Shown: positions 43,089 through 54,887 of the stretch, piece by piece | How the letters are laid out: each line of letters opens with the position of its first letter | How positions within the stretch are numbered: position 1 is the first letter of the stretch | NCBI GenBank assembly: GCA_003427395.1 | Contig: BFEA01000284.1 | Coordinates: 1,778,496-1,841,502 of the forward strand | Source of the DNA: Chara braunii | Lineage: Eukaryota > Streptophyta > Charophyceae > Charales > Characeae | Reading direction: 5' to 3' | DNA: 63,007 nt | The notes under the pieces: generated by a model | What the model was told of the DNA's origin: nothing | The model's input: only the letters and a program-made list of their open reading frames with translations | Database searches by the model: none | Program-made: the position numbers and the translations under genes

Positions 43089-43241
43089 TGAAAGTAGAAT
43101 AAGAGTATTTAGAATGGGGATTCCCCAAGGATCTAACACATCAATACCTTTTGAAGGCCAAATAGCTCCAATTTCTACGGTAGGCACCAGACTTGAATGA
43201 AAGAAAGCCCAAAAAAAAGCTACAAAAAACATGACAATCAT
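43089..43241 (-). pseudogene. cox3: Mitochondrial cox3 fragment in nuclear DNA (NUMT)
   Basis: About 50 codons on the minus strand read as the middle of cytochrome c oxidase subunit [23 protein letters not shown], then [17 protein letters not shown] and LNTLILLSS. Plant cox3 has [14 protein letters not shown] and [23 protein letters not shown] here. Neither the N-terminal helices nor the C-terminal half is present, and both flanks depart at once from cox3, so it is a short mitochondrial insertion and not a gene. The frame is still open, so the transfer may be fairly recent. Confidence 0.85.
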
Positions 43242-44432
43242 CCCACAGGGGAAGATGGTGCTCCAGGATAGGAACTGGCATTGCCACAGTCCCGGCAAAC
43301 ACTACTCATAAGATGTATGCAAGGGACGCTGGACACGGTTTCCAGCAGGTATCGCTCCCCACCAATAGATGGAGCGACACGACAGGCAAAGCTTCGATTC
43401 CGGTGGTTCCCTTACCACCACTAGAAGAGAGGCATTGCAAGGAAGAAAAAAAGGTTGGCAGGACCCGCTTTAAGGTTTTCTTCAAGATTATGGGAGTGTT
43501 GTTGTTGTGGTGGTGGTTGTCCCTATTGTCATCTTTTTTTCCCTTTTTTCCCACTAGTCCACGTTGTTGTAGACACTGGCTACCAGGCATATGACAGGCC
43601 CCTCAGCACTTGACCATTCGATCACCCAAATGCATTGCCTAAACTGTCCCCTATGAACGACTCCGTTGTTGTGATCCATTTTTTACCCATTGTTTACCCA
43701 ACATTTCCATGGTGCTAGATGTCTGGCTAGAAGAGTCAGTTGTTGGCCTATTGCCAAACAAAGGTTGTTATCTAATCACTTCCTCCCACCTATGAGTGAA
43801 AACCTGGTCTCGTAATTGCATTTTTTCTGATTTTCTTTTCCGATATTCCCACTAAAGGGAGCCAGTTCGGATCCTCGTCAAGGTCAAGCCATTGCTTTGG
43901 CACTGTCATCGTTAGATGACACAGGTTTGCCTAAGAAGGGGCCAGTATCTGTCCTCCAGGCAGAGAAGTGGATGAACATTGTCTATAGCCTCTAGGGCTG
44001 ATCTCCTTCTTAACTGGTGTAGAGAATGGCCTCTGGATCAAAGATCAATCCGAGCAGCCATCTCCAGGACAGGGCGATGACACGAGTACATGCGTCGAGT
44101 ACATAGACAGCCTTCCTTTCCACCTTCGAAAATCCAATGCTACTCTACATATCGCATACAGCTTTTCTGAGTCATTCCTCCATAGATAGGTAGGCTGCAG
44201 TACATATTTTCATCGGGCTCACGACACTCCTTTTTAATGGCCCAAAGGAAAAAACATGCCAGAGATCAATGACATGTCGGGGAGGCCATACTCAAACAAT
44301 CACTTTCCAGCATGCATCTGACCACTGTTACGGCAAGGGGGAAACATTGCTGTTTTTTCTTTTTTTCTCCTTTAGTTTTTCGCTTCCTTTCCCTGCCAGC
44401 AAGGCAAAGCATATTCCTCTTGCTCAAAACGC
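43242..44432. other. Intergenic stretch, nothing recognised
   Basis: No coding signature. The 93-codon frame at 43313-43594 has no family features. Confidence 0.4.
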
Positions 44433-44433
44433 C

Positions 44434-44760
44434 CTGGCTGAGGGCATCCAACCACTTTCACGGCCTAATCTTCGTTAGCTTTCGTTTTCTTTTCTTCTTT
44501 TTCTGTTTTTTGTGAGTCTGACAGTCGTGCTCCCCGTGTTCCTCGCTGAGGGCAGTACTCCAAAATGTGTATCCAACTGCAATCACGGCCAAAGCTTGTT
44601 TTGTCTTTTGGGTCTTTTTCTTTTATTCCTTTTTTGTGACTCTTAACAGTCTGGGTCCCCGTGTTCCTCGTCTTTCGAAGTGCTCTCACTGAGGGCAATA
44701 CTCCAAAAAGAGTGTATCCAACTGCGACCACGGCCAACGCTTGTTTTGTTTTATCGGACA
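44434..44760. repeat. Tandem repeat with GCTGAGGGCA / TCCAACTGC / ACGGCC
   Basis: Three copies of a unit of roughly 130-150 bases. Each holds a CTGAGGGCA core followed by (G)TATCCAACTGC.A.CACGGCC, a TTTTGT run and, in the last two, CCCCGTGTTCCTCG before the core. The first copy is shortened. Confidence 0.7.
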
Positions 44761-44805
44761 TACGGATTTGACACGGGCCCAACAATTTGACGCGGACACT
44801 CCCGT

Positions 44806-44831
44806 GTACTGGTGGTTTAAACCACCAGTAC
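44806..44831. repeat. Perfect 26-bp palindrome centred on TTAA
   Basis: GTACTGGTGGTTT (44806-44818) is directly followed by its complement AAACCACCAGTAC (44819-44831). TTAA is at 44817-44820. It reads as two outward TTAA-ACCACCAGTAC transposon ends sharing one target site. Confidence 0.85.
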
Positions 44832-44965
44832 CTCGCTCAGCTATCGGCCGCGGGCACTCACCGCAGCCCTGGGGGGGTCGGTCAAGGGAAGGCCCGGTAG
44901 CTGCGCGAAGGCCGGGCTCCGCTTCCCTACAAACGACACACTTAGAGAAAACAAAAAAAAAGAAA
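44821..44965. repeat. Terminal repeat of the TTAA-ACCACCAG family, copy 1
   Basis: ACCACCAGTACC is followed by TATCGGCCGCGGGC and GGCCCGGTAGCTGCGCGAAG. The same order, with changes, occurs at 62851-63000, ending in an A/G-rich tract in both cases. Confidence 0.6.
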
Positions 44966-45009
44966 GAAGGGGAAAAAAAACAAATACACAAACGAACGGA
45001 CAAAAAGTT

Positions 45010-45470
45010 GAAGTGACTCGGGAGAGAGAGAGAGAGAGAGGGGCGGCAAGTTCGCCATGACCCTCCGTGCAGGTCGCCGCCCCTCTCTCTCTCTCTCTCG
45101 TTGCACCGCCCCTCTCTCTCGTTGCGGCTGGCCTCATGGTACTGCACCATCGATAGGATGAGCAAAATCGAACGAATCTGGCGCTACAGCGTGGGAATAT
45201 ACACTGCCATACTTGTTTTTGCGTGTGTGAGAGAGAGAGGTGTGGCGAGTTCGCCGCGACCATCCGTGCAGGTTGCCACCTCTCTCTCTCTCTCGTCCCG
45301 GCTGGCCTCATGGTACTGCGCCCTCCATAGGATGAGCAAAATCGAATGAATCTGGCGCTATAGCGTGGGAATATACACTGCCATACTTGTTTTTGTCTGA
45401 GTGTGTGTGTGTGAGAGAGAGAGAGGGGTGGCGAGGTCGCCTCCTCTCTCTCTCTCTCTGAACCCATTCG
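45010..45470. repeat. Tandem repeat of about 180-200 bp with GA/CT tracts
   Basis: Units carry GAGAGAGAGG, GCGAGTTCGCC, CCGTGCAGGT, CT tracts, GGCTGGCCTCATGGTACTGC, AGGATGAGCAAAATCGAA and GGGAATATACACTGCCATAC. Two units are complete and a third is partial. Frames across it are artefacts. Confidence 0.85.
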
Positions 45471-48306
45471 TTTTTTCTTTTTTTTTCGTTCTTTTTTCCA
45501 TTTTTTTCGTTCGTTTCACTCGAACGTTCGGGATGCCTGCGCCCGGTAGTCCGAGCCTCGGCACGGATCGGCGTACCTGTGCTAGGTTTTAACGTCTGTT
45601 CCAACAGACAGTGGAGCTCTCTAGAGCTAGGGCCTAGACAGGCCACTGTCGAATCAAAAAACAGCACGAGTGCATCTTCCCTCAGAGAACGGCAAGATGC
45701 ATCCGTTACTTTTAAATAGCGACGGATGGAACTTACCACTTTCTGCGGAAAATGCATTCGTTCTTTTCTCGTTGCGACAATGGTGTGTCATTGTCCTAAA
45801 TCTCATTCGTCACAAAGCTGAAAAGATGACCCTTGAATCTTTGTTCTAATAAATCCCAAAATTTTTAATTAAATTTGGAATTCGAAACGAGTAAATTGAT
45901 TTAAAAAAGCAAATAAATAAACAATAAAAACATTGTTTACCTTCATCCTTTTACTTTCTTTTCTCTCTTTGAAAATGTAGAAAAAATCAAATGGTGTTTA
46001 GTGACTATATTGTACGCATGATTCACATCAGGGTATCCACATAATCTACATCCACTTGGGTTGTCTTCACGCCTTCGACGCCAGGAGGAAAAGCCCCCCG
46101 AATAGAAAGCCTTGTCATTAGAGGCGCATCTGGCACGACTTTCATTCTAGATGCAGCCATCACGGCCGGGCGTTCCATCCGGCTATAACGTGGGGTGTTC
46201 ACTGATGCACACCACCATCCAACGCGCTTCGATCCTGGACCGCCGCGAAAGCAGGCGTTAGTACTTCGTCGAAATCGGGGACTAAAGCGTTGCTTCACTG
46301 ACTGCCCCTAGGAAGGCTCTATGATCGACCATGTCACAAAGGCAACTGCCAAATGAGATCAAGTACTCGATTGCGCCAATGGGTGTGGTTCCAAAAGATA
46401 CGGCCATGCTCTGGGGGCCACGTCGACGTCCACAGATTAGCTACCACCATCATCGCCGTTATGATCAATCGATCATGTTCGCTCTGGGGCTCGCCGGACA
46501 ACTCGCCAAACGCCAACGTTTTGAACGTAGAAGAGCTAAGCTCTGGTCTAGATACATTCGAAATGTTGGCATTGTGCAATTGGTGCGGCAAGGCCCTCTT
46601 CCTCCACAGTTCACAACCCATCTACAGGGCAAGTATATACGTAGTGCGCGCACTACAGAGAACGGGAGACTAGCCCACTGATTGACCGACAACCGAATGG
46701 CATCACGAAGCCACACCAGCAGGCGAAACGCGCGAGCGATCTCCCCTAAATACTCCCACGACACGCGGACTTTTTGCCTTCTTTATCTGTCAAATCGTGA
46801 AAAGCACTCATTAGCGAGATCGCAATTTTTTACTCACATCAAAGGACACCGCCCAGAATCACAAATGACAACCGGCTGGCCATTCCTGTCCCCTCCTGAA
46901 CACACCATACCCTCTAACAAAAGCACCCAGAGATAGCTATACCGGTCCGACGAACTAATGGTTAAGTTCCTGCGTCCGACGGAAGACTGACTCTAGGCTA
47001 CGTGGGGCTCTCACGTGTGCCTAGCACCTAAATTTCAGAGCTGGACGCAAAATCGCCATGCGCTCGTTCCCTTGCGTAAAGATGAGCAGCAGCAGCACAT
47101 CAAGCAGCTCAGACAATCGGCAAGTTCGAGGCTCGATCGCTACCAGTCAATGTAGGCTTGGAAACAAACCGTAATATACACAGCAAACGCAACAGCCGCG
47201 TAGCCAACAACCCTCTCACATTTCCCTTACATTTAACGCAACAGCGACTCAGCGCCCCATGACCTCACTTCGGAGTACATTTTCTTCATTCAGGCAAAAT
47301 ACAATGAATACCTGAACAGACCGAAGCTACAAGAATTACACTACACCGGGTCACTACTCTCACCACCAAACGACCGTCTTTTCATGAAAAAAAACGGACG
47401 GGTTGACTGTTTCGACAACATCCAGACAGCTGTCAACCGAGAACGCTTTCCCGAAAACACATTTTTAAACAGGAGCAGGCAACAGATGACGGTACAAACC
47501 AACAGCGTTACCTTTTTACGCAAGCCTGGCGTAACCCGTCACGGACTAACGCAGTGCAGGAAGACGTGAATAAACTCGCTAGTTCGTCGCACGCTCAATC
47601 AACGCCAGGGGAAGCAGACCTAAACAGCCGTTAGAAAAAAAATAGAAATCAAAGAAAACGCGTGAAGCTAATGAAGAGAGGAAAAGGGAAAAATGGGAAG
47701 AGAAGGCTACCCCCGTGTCCACAACACAAAACAAAAATTGTTAACCCAAAGAACGAATGAAGTAGTCCGGAATTAAGCTCCGAGGAAGACCAACTTCAAA
47801 AGCACAACTCGCACAACAAATATTTACGGATCGGGAACCTTTTCAAACAGACAGACGAACAATAACAAAACAAAACATGAAAGAGAGAGTAGTCCTCGCA
47901 GAAGAAGCACATGACGAAGGAAACGCTGTGTGCAGAAGACGAGTCGGGTTGAACGGCGAAAGAGCATCACAACAGAGATCTATTCGGAATCACCGATCGC
48001 TCCACTCAGGACACTTTGTACTTGGCCCTCATAATCCTCCCGATGGAATCAGAGTGTTAGACTCGTCCGAATGCGCCAAGCGCAGAAATTCTCCAAATGA
48101 ATTCAGAATGTCTAGTGGGGGGAGGCCTTAAGACTACTTCCACATTCGAGTTCGTTACATGATTCTTCATCCCGTCATGTGAGATGCAGAAAGAAAGAAA
48201 GAAGTGGAGAGACGGATAAGAGGGAACAAGTCAGAGCAACGGGGAGACAATGGAGAAACCGAAACGCAGAAAACAAAACAAGCAGAGGAAGAACACAGCA
48301 AAACAC
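45471..48306. other. Intergenic stretch, nothing recognised
   Basis: Short frames at 46023-46298 (minus) and 46331-46681 (plus) have no family features and are not called. No RNA gene is seen. Confidence 0.4.
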
Positions 48307-48590
48307 GGGAAACTGGACAAGGAGAAGGAAATTTGAGCAAGAGTACGAAGAACATGGGTAAGTTGTACAAAAGAAAAGCAGGGAAACAGAAACCCTAAAA
48401 CGGACGGATTGGGGAAGCGCACCAGGGACTAGGAAAAACAAAACAAAACATGGAAAACTGGACGAGGAGAAGAGAATGTGAGCAAAAGGACGAAGAACAT
48501 GGCCAAATTGTACAAAATAAAAGGGGAAACAGAAACCCTAAAGTGGACGGAATGGGGAAACGCACCAGGGACTCAGAACAAGGCGAAGAA
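48307..48590. repeat. Two tandem copies of a unit of about 144 bp
   Basis: GGGAAACTGGACAAGGAGAA at 48307 recurs as TGGAAAACTGGACGAGGAGA at 48451. Both continue through ACGAAGAACATGG and GGAAACAGAAACCCTAAA to GCGCACCAGGGACT or ACGCACCAGGGACT. Confidence 0.85.
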
Positions 48591-49956
48591 AACAGAATCA
48601 ACGGAACATTTATTCAAAATCAAACCCAGGAAGTCGGTCGACCAAGGCACCGCTTGGACTACGCCACAAAAGGAAACGCGAGAGAAGGGAGAAACTCGAC
48701 ATGCGACCGAAGGGGATGCAGGGAACGAGTAAAAACACAACAGAGGACACCGCCATAAGAGTAGCGGAGATCGACGCTGGGTGATAAGGAACAAAAGGGG
48801 AAATAAATGCGAGTGCGATTGCGATTGCGAACGATAGACGAGAACACAGCCCGGCTAAAATGAAAGGTAAAAGGCGCTATGCTGGGAGAGCACGCAAAGG
48901 AGAAATACGATTGACGAAAGGGGAGAGCGGAGGTCGACGGAAAACGAGGGAAGGCAAGGGGGAAGCGAGGGAGAACGAAGCGACACCGCACGTAACCGGC
49001 TATTGTAGAACTCAAAGCGGATACGTCGTAAGCGGATTAGGGAACGATCGGCCAAACGGGAAGCAACCCAGAGGAATAGTGCAAGTGCGGGGTACGCAGA
49101 GCAGCAGTCGACGTCGTGCTAGCAGAAGAGATATCGAGGGGGGAAACGAGGGGGAAAAAGAAACGAAGTAACAGAGGATCTCTTTATACACACAGGCGGA
49201 GGCCGCAGCAAGATGACGGAACGATAGACAGGAAGACCAGGAAGAGCAAGGGAAGGAACGAGCAGGGAAGAGAGGAATGAGTGGGAGAGGGAGACGGGCA
49301 AGGGGCAGTGAAAAGTAACGGAAAGAAAGTCGGGAGAGAAATGAGCAGGGAGGGGGAAGAAAGAACAGGGAGGTGGGAGAAACGAGCGGGGAGGGAGGAG
49401 ACGAGCAGGGAAGGGAGAGAAAAAAGCAGGGAGGAGGGAGAAAAAAGCAGAGAGGGGGAGAAAGAGCGCAGGGAAGGAGGAGATGAGCGGGGAGGGTGAA
49501 GAGCAGGAGGGAGACCAGCATTGAGGGGGGAGAGGAACACGAGGGAAAGACGAGCAGGTGGCGGGAAAAAGCAGCGAGGGAGGAGAAGAACAGGGAGGAG
49601 AAAAAGCAGAGGGGGGCGAAGAAAGCATGGAGGGGGTAGAGAAAAGATCGAGTGGAGAGAAAACGACTATTGGGTGGGGAGAGGAAGTGGAAGGGCAGGG
49701 GAAGAAAAAAACGGAGAGGGAAAGGGCAGGGGAGGGGGGAAGAGCATGCAGGGAGAACACAACAAAACGGAGAGAGAAAGGGCATGGAGTGAGAGAAGCG
49801 CATGCAGGGAGAGCAGGAAGGGGGGGGGAGAACAGCATCGGGACGGGAAAGAACATAGAAGAGTGAGCAGAGGCCTGTAAGTAGCAGGGAGGAAGAAGCA
49901 GGGGAGGAGGGAGCGGGGGGAGAAAGGAGCAGGGGAAGAATGGAGCAGGGGAGAAA

Positions 49957-50183
49957 NNNNNNNNNNNTGGTTTCTGCAACAGGACGATGTTGTTATTTTA
50001 CTTTTTACCATACTCATATGCAAGGTCACCAGCCCGTACGTACGGAGGTCCCCGGGCAGACCCTGTCTCTTATACACATCTAGATGTGTATAAGAGACAG
50101 CCTGTAAGTAGCAGGGAGGAAGAAGCAGGGGAGGAGGGAGCGGGGGGAGAAAGGAGCAGGGGAAGAAAGGAGCAGGGGAGAAA
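49957..50183. other. Chimeric mate-pair insertion (assembly artefact)
   Basis: Eleven Ns (49957-49967) are followed by 95 bases identical to 54826-54920 (49968-50062), then the adapter (50063-50100), then 83 bases repeating 49874-49956 with one mismatch (50101-50183). The 227 bases are not genomic at this place. Confidence 0.95.
50063..50100. other. Tn5/Nextera mate-pair junction adapter
   Basis: CTGTCTCTTATACACATCT followed by its exact reverse complement AGATGTGTATAAGAGACAG: two back-to-back Tn5 mosaic ends, as used in mate-pair circularisation. Confidence 0.98.
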
Positions 50184-50440
50184 GGAGCAGGGGAGAAAGG
50201 AGCAGGGGAGAAAGGAGCTGAGGAGAAAGGAGCAGGGGAGAAAGGAGCAGGGGGAGAAAGGAGCAGGGGGAGAAAGGAGCAGGGGGAGAAAGGAGCAGGG
50301 GAGAAAGGAGCAGGAGGGAGCAGGAGGAAGAAGCAGGAGGAGGAAGTACCAAAGTAAGAAAGAGCAGGGGGAGGAAGAAACAAACGGAATAAAGAGCAGG
50401 AGGAGAAAGAGCAGAGCGAGGGAAGAGAAGAGAAGGTAAA

Positions 50441-51503
50441 AGCTAGGAGAGGGATACGTGGAGGAGAAGTAGAGGGTCGCAGACGAAAATACACTACTTG
50501 AGAATGGCAGGGGTGTGGTGTTAAGGGCAAATAGAGCACAAAGGTGATAGCAGGGGAACATTTTCACAGGGAATTTAATAGCACAAATGAAGCAATGTCA
50601 ACTATAAAGCTGATTCATTACTCCCATCAATTTCAATTGCTGTTATGTCGAGATGCACGAGTCTTTTCCATGCTCCAGTACCGCAATCATTAGGAGCCCA
50701 AAGCCACGCCGCCCAAGCAAATTACACACACATCGAAGACAGCGCTGAAATGCTCATTCAAAATCACATTAGGGCTAACTCATACTAAGTCTTATACAGG
50801 AGGCCCTTCATCTCGAAGTACATACAGATACAGACGGAAAAGTCCTCATCTGAATTAGGCGTGCAAAGTAGAGGCGTACACAAGGGTTCATGGTTGAGAT
50901 AAGAGGCAACGTCAAAACGGAATCACGCAAAGGAAGCACAAGAGAGCATTGGGGAGAAGCTCACAACCAAACCAATAAACCGCGGATAGAACTTTCACTT
51001 CAAAGTACGAAATGCTAAATCACACATAACAAGAGAGTCGGCCGTAGCATTGTGCAAGTACACCATTGCAGTAATTCGTCTAGAAACAACCCTCGAAAAA
51101 CCCAGCACCTGCCCTACCTCGATCCGTCCGACACCACAAATACATAACCACAAACTGGCGATCTAACAACTTCAGATTGCCTCGTCTTTGCCTCCTGATT
51201 CCCAATCCCTTTCCTGTTCCCCGTGGAAATGCATTTCCCTGTGTCGCCCCATCACTCCCTCCGCGCAACCCTAATCAGAGGGTTCTTCACAAGGAAGAAC
51301 CGACCCACAGCTTGGGCCGAATCCATCATCCAATCGCATCCTTGAAAACCCCCGTGGGTTCTTTAGCTTGCCGTTATCCCTCATAAACTGCGCGAGCCGC
51401 AAATGATCATACCGTGGAATGCCCACGAAAACGATGAACCTGTCTAACAGGACTGCAAGCGAGAAACGGAGAAGGTAACCGCCGAAAGCGTTCCCGAGAT
51501 GAA
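50441..51503. other. Intergenic stretch and eL43 3' flank
   Basis: No gene signature. The part next to 51503 will hold the eL43 3' UTR. Confidence 0.4.
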
Positions 51504-51782
51504 CTATCCCTCGATCTGCTCTCTCAGGCGCCGCATGGTACTCCGTACTGTCACCGCACTCGCTGTGTTCAGAGTGTACGCTCCGCCGGCCTTAACCTTT
51601 CTGCAATCAGGGCACGACCATATGCCCACGGCTTGTCTCTTGACAGAGAACTTGCCGCAGAATTCACAAAAGAACTTGGAGTGCTGGCTCACTTCGATCT
51701 TCTTGATCTGCTTCCTCAGACTGGCGCCATACCGCGTTCCATACTTGCCGACAATGCCGGCCTTCTTCGTTCGCTTCGTCAT
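51504..51782 (-). CDS. RPL37A: 60S ribosomal protein eL43 (L37a)
   Basis: An intact 92-residue frame with a true ATG (51780-51782) and TAG (51504-51506). It starts [20 protein letters not shown] and ends [12 protein letters not shown], the full usual length. The zinc ribbon is complete: Cys39 and Cys42 (CEFC), Cys57 and Cys60 (CPDC). The protein is basic and sits in the large ribosomal subunit of the cytosol. It has no intron inside the coding part, whereas I recall plant genes for this protein being interrupted near the start; this may be an intron-loss allele, a retrocopy or simply the local gene structure. The sequence shows no decay, so I treat it as functional. Flanks carry no other gene within 1 kb. 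Confidence 0.95.
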   Translation of the reverse strand: MTKRTKKAGIVGKYGTRYGASLRKQIKKIEVSQHSKFFCEFCGKFSVKRQAVGIWSCPDCRKVKAGGAYTLNTASAVTVRSTMRRLREQIEG

Positions 51783-52600
51783 GGTGGGAGGTTAGTGTTC
51801 TGAGGTTGATCACGGTAAGGAGCGCCTTAGCAGGCGAGCGCGAAACACGACTCTGCGACCCGCCCCTATCCACGCTCACCACGGAAAGGAATGCTGGTTG
51901 TAATTTGGAGCGTATATGTCCGCCGAAGGCAGAGAGCTCCTGACCTCGCACTACGATCTCGCTACATGAGCACACGCCGGTACCCGACACTGGCTCACGA
52001 CCGTCTCCGCCTACAGAAGCCCTGTTTGAAAAGAACCCGGTTGGCCGGGGAGTCGGCAACCCTGGGCCCTCTGCTGGCATTGCAGAGGAAGCCACTCCCA
52101 CACGGGCACCGGAACTTCTCACAGCCGCACCACAGCTACCGGATTCCGAGCTGTTATAACGGGCTGTTCCATTTTACACCATCCGGTAATCCACGATCGA
52201 ATCAGGTGCCAACATACGTGGTTCCATGAGGGCTTTGTTGTGAAGGCTTTGTTGTGAGGGCTTTGTTGGCAGCCTGTAAGCTGCACTCGGTTCCGATAGG
52301 GCTGCGCTAGCAACCATGGGGCTTTTAGCATCGGTATTTCCTTGCCAGGCCATAGACAACTGACGGGCTTCAACGGATGGAGATGAACGGAAAACATATG
52401 AGCTTCAAGGAATAGAGATGAACAGGAAAGTTAAGGGCTAATGGGGGAAGCGGTAATTGCCCTTCTTGGCGCATAAACGATTACCTGGCGAGCAGATGAT
52501 CAAAATTAGGGACTAGCGGGGGATGCGAGGGACATGGAGAAGGGTGGGGACGGAGGGAGGAAACTGTTGAAAAATAAAGGAAACGAAACAAGCATATGAC
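51783..52600. other. eL43 5' flank and following spacer
   Basis: No further gene is recognised. Minus-strand GTGAGC near 51877 could be a donor for a 5' UTR intron. GGGCTTTGTTGTGA-like units repeat at 52229-52268. Confidence 0.35.
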
Positions 52601-53533
52601 ATGGGGAAAAGGACATCAATGGTCATTCAATGTTTTTTTTGTGGTTTTGGTTGGCTTTGTTAGTATTGTTCATACTCCCGCTTATATTCTTATTGTTGTA
52701 CTTCGATAATACAAAATCATTGTTTGGTATATGCTCTTGTGAATCGGATCTCTTATTGTTTACTAATGTTGTCGTGCTTTATGGTTGTTGTGATAATATT
52801 TTGTTTATATATGCATGAAAACAAAGAGTTGTTGCAACTTTATGTCTTACAGCGGCAGCCTAGCAATAGGCGCGCAGCGCTGGTCTGGTTGTGTACACAG
52901 TCAGCAGACGGAAAGGAGCCTAAATCGATGGACTCGAAAGAGCACATCGCATACTTGAGCAGTACGAATCCGTCGGCGGTCGGGTGAGACTAACTAAGCA
53001 GTCGTTGGCTACTTCGACATCTACCGACTTCGTAACCTTTGAAAATCAATTAAATTATGCCTGAGAGAAAGGTCTGGCAAAATTGATATTTGAGCAAGAA
53101 AGTCATCGTATTATTTGAATTGTGGTCTTATAAGTGAATTTTGAATTATGTATTGGTGTTGTTGTTAATATGAGGGTGTGTATGTATGCGTTTTTTTAAG
53201 TGTATCCGTGTCTTTGAAAATTTGATTTGTTCCATCTTGACGCAACTGCATGAAATCGGATCCTCTAAAACGATTTTTAACTATGTAACCTGGTTGGAAG
53301 TTGGGGACCCCCCTAACCATCTCGGATGTCTACCCGGACAACCGATCCAAACGTCCGACGGGAGCCTTCTGTCCGAACCTACATAAGAATATTTAAATAT
53401 TTTTATTTAAAATAAAAATATTATGTGGATCTTCTGTAGATCAGGCATATACACATAAATTTTTCGGTATTTTGATAAGTAGAAAAAAAGTTAAAAATCG
53501 CCCAAGATGGCATTGTAAAAAATATGCTCTCGA

Positions 53534-53572
<39 letters not shown>

Positions 53573-54885
53573 GGTTTTTTTTTTTTTTTTTTTATTTCAA
53601 AAAAAAACTCTTATGTTTTTTTTTACAAGTGAGGCATATTGTTCTTATAAGTTTTTCAGTCAATTTGAATTTGTAAAAAAAAAAAAAAATCATCAAAGAT
53701 TGCGGTGAAAAAAAAACAAAATCCTCTTCCTCCTCTTCCTCCTTCTCTTTCTCCTCTTCCTCCTCCTCCTCCTCCTCCTCCTCGTCCTCATCCTCCTTTT
53801 CCTCCTCTTCCTTTTCTTTCCTCCTCTTCCTTTTCTTTCCTCCTCCTCCTCCTCCTCTTCTGTTTCTTCTTCTTTTTCCTCCTCCTCCTCCTCTTTTTTT
53901 TTTTTTTCTTATTCCTCCTCTTCCTCTTCCTCTTCCTCCTCCTCCTCCTCCGTCGTTTATGCCCCCTTGTGATATTCCTCCTCCTCTTCTTCTTCTTCCT
54001 CCTCCTCGCCACCCTCCTCCTTATCACCCTCCTCCTCCTTCTCCTCCCCCTCCTCCTCTTCCTCTTTTTTTTCCTCCCCCTCGTCGTGTGTACCAACGGA
54101 CCTTCCATTAACTCTCATCCCTCATTTTTTTACCATTTTTTTCATTTTTTCTCATAATGGTCTGTATTTTTTTGGGGTGGGTCCCTCACGGTGCGGAGAC
54201 CCTCCCCCGATTTTTTATTTTTTTTACCAAAACGATGTTTTCGAGGATCCTGGAATACTCTCCCCTGACTATCTCTCGGACATCTCCGGATCAGACAACT
54301 TGCAGCCTAATTTTTAAAATATTTGTTCGTATTGCTATTGATACGTGGTTGTCATTTTTTGTAGGTATCTACATGCCTATATATGTGTAAGAGAAAGAGA
54401 AAAATAAAGGACAGAGAAGAGAAAAAAAACAAATAATAGTAGTGTGATTGAAATATTCATTCAACTTTGAATCTACCACTCCTCCGTAAAATTGAAACGA
54501 CTATATGGACAGTGTGCATCTTTTTGGGAGGCGTTCGAATGAGGGTATGGAGCAGTTGTTCCGTACCTTAAAGACTGCAATATAGTAATTTGTCGTAGAG
54601 TTATGGGGTAATCGGTCCTTCATATTTTTATCACAGATTTACAACCCTGTTGATATCTTTAAAAAATATCGAACCGAATTCCTCTTTAAAATGGATGTAT
54701 GACTATAAAATGCATGTTGCTTTTAAATTTTGTTTAGGTGTGTGCAAATGGTAATTGCAAATTTGATCTTTAGTGTATTATTGTTCGTCATTAAAATTTG
54801 AGTGAAGTGAAAATAAGAATACACTTGGTTTCTGCAACAGGACGATGTTGTTATTTTACTTTTTACCATACTCATATGCAAGGTC
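52601..54885. other. AT-rich stretch with poly(T) and TCC repeats
   Basis: Base composition turns clearly AT-rich from about 52.6 kb. Poly(T) runs lie at 53536-53594. A TCC/CTTCC pyrimidine block fills about 53725-54085. No gene is recognised. Confidence 0.45.
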
Positions 54886-54887
54886 AC

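Larger units (their letters stand above)
49200..50440. repeat. Long polypurine (GGGAGAAAGGAGCA) tract
   Basis: For about 1.2 kb the plus strand is nearly all purine, with GGAGAAAGGAGCAGG-like units of 14-15 bases most regular at 50130-50330. Both strands give long low-complexity frames that are not genes. The assembly fault at 49957-50183 lies inside it. Confidence 0.85.

Noticed and set aside
44806-44965. snRNA or 5S rRNA gene suggested by GC-rich conserved blocks
   Set aside because: No match to U1, U2, U4, U5, U6 or 5S sequence elements as I know them.
46023-46681. Minus frame of 91 codons and plus frame of 116 codons
   Set aside because: No recognisable domain and no support from composition or neighbours.
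49012-50567. Long minus-strand Ser/Pro/Phe/Leu frames and plus-strand Gly/Glu/Arg frames
   Set aside because: Products of the purine tract in all frames; some even cross the adapter and the N gap.
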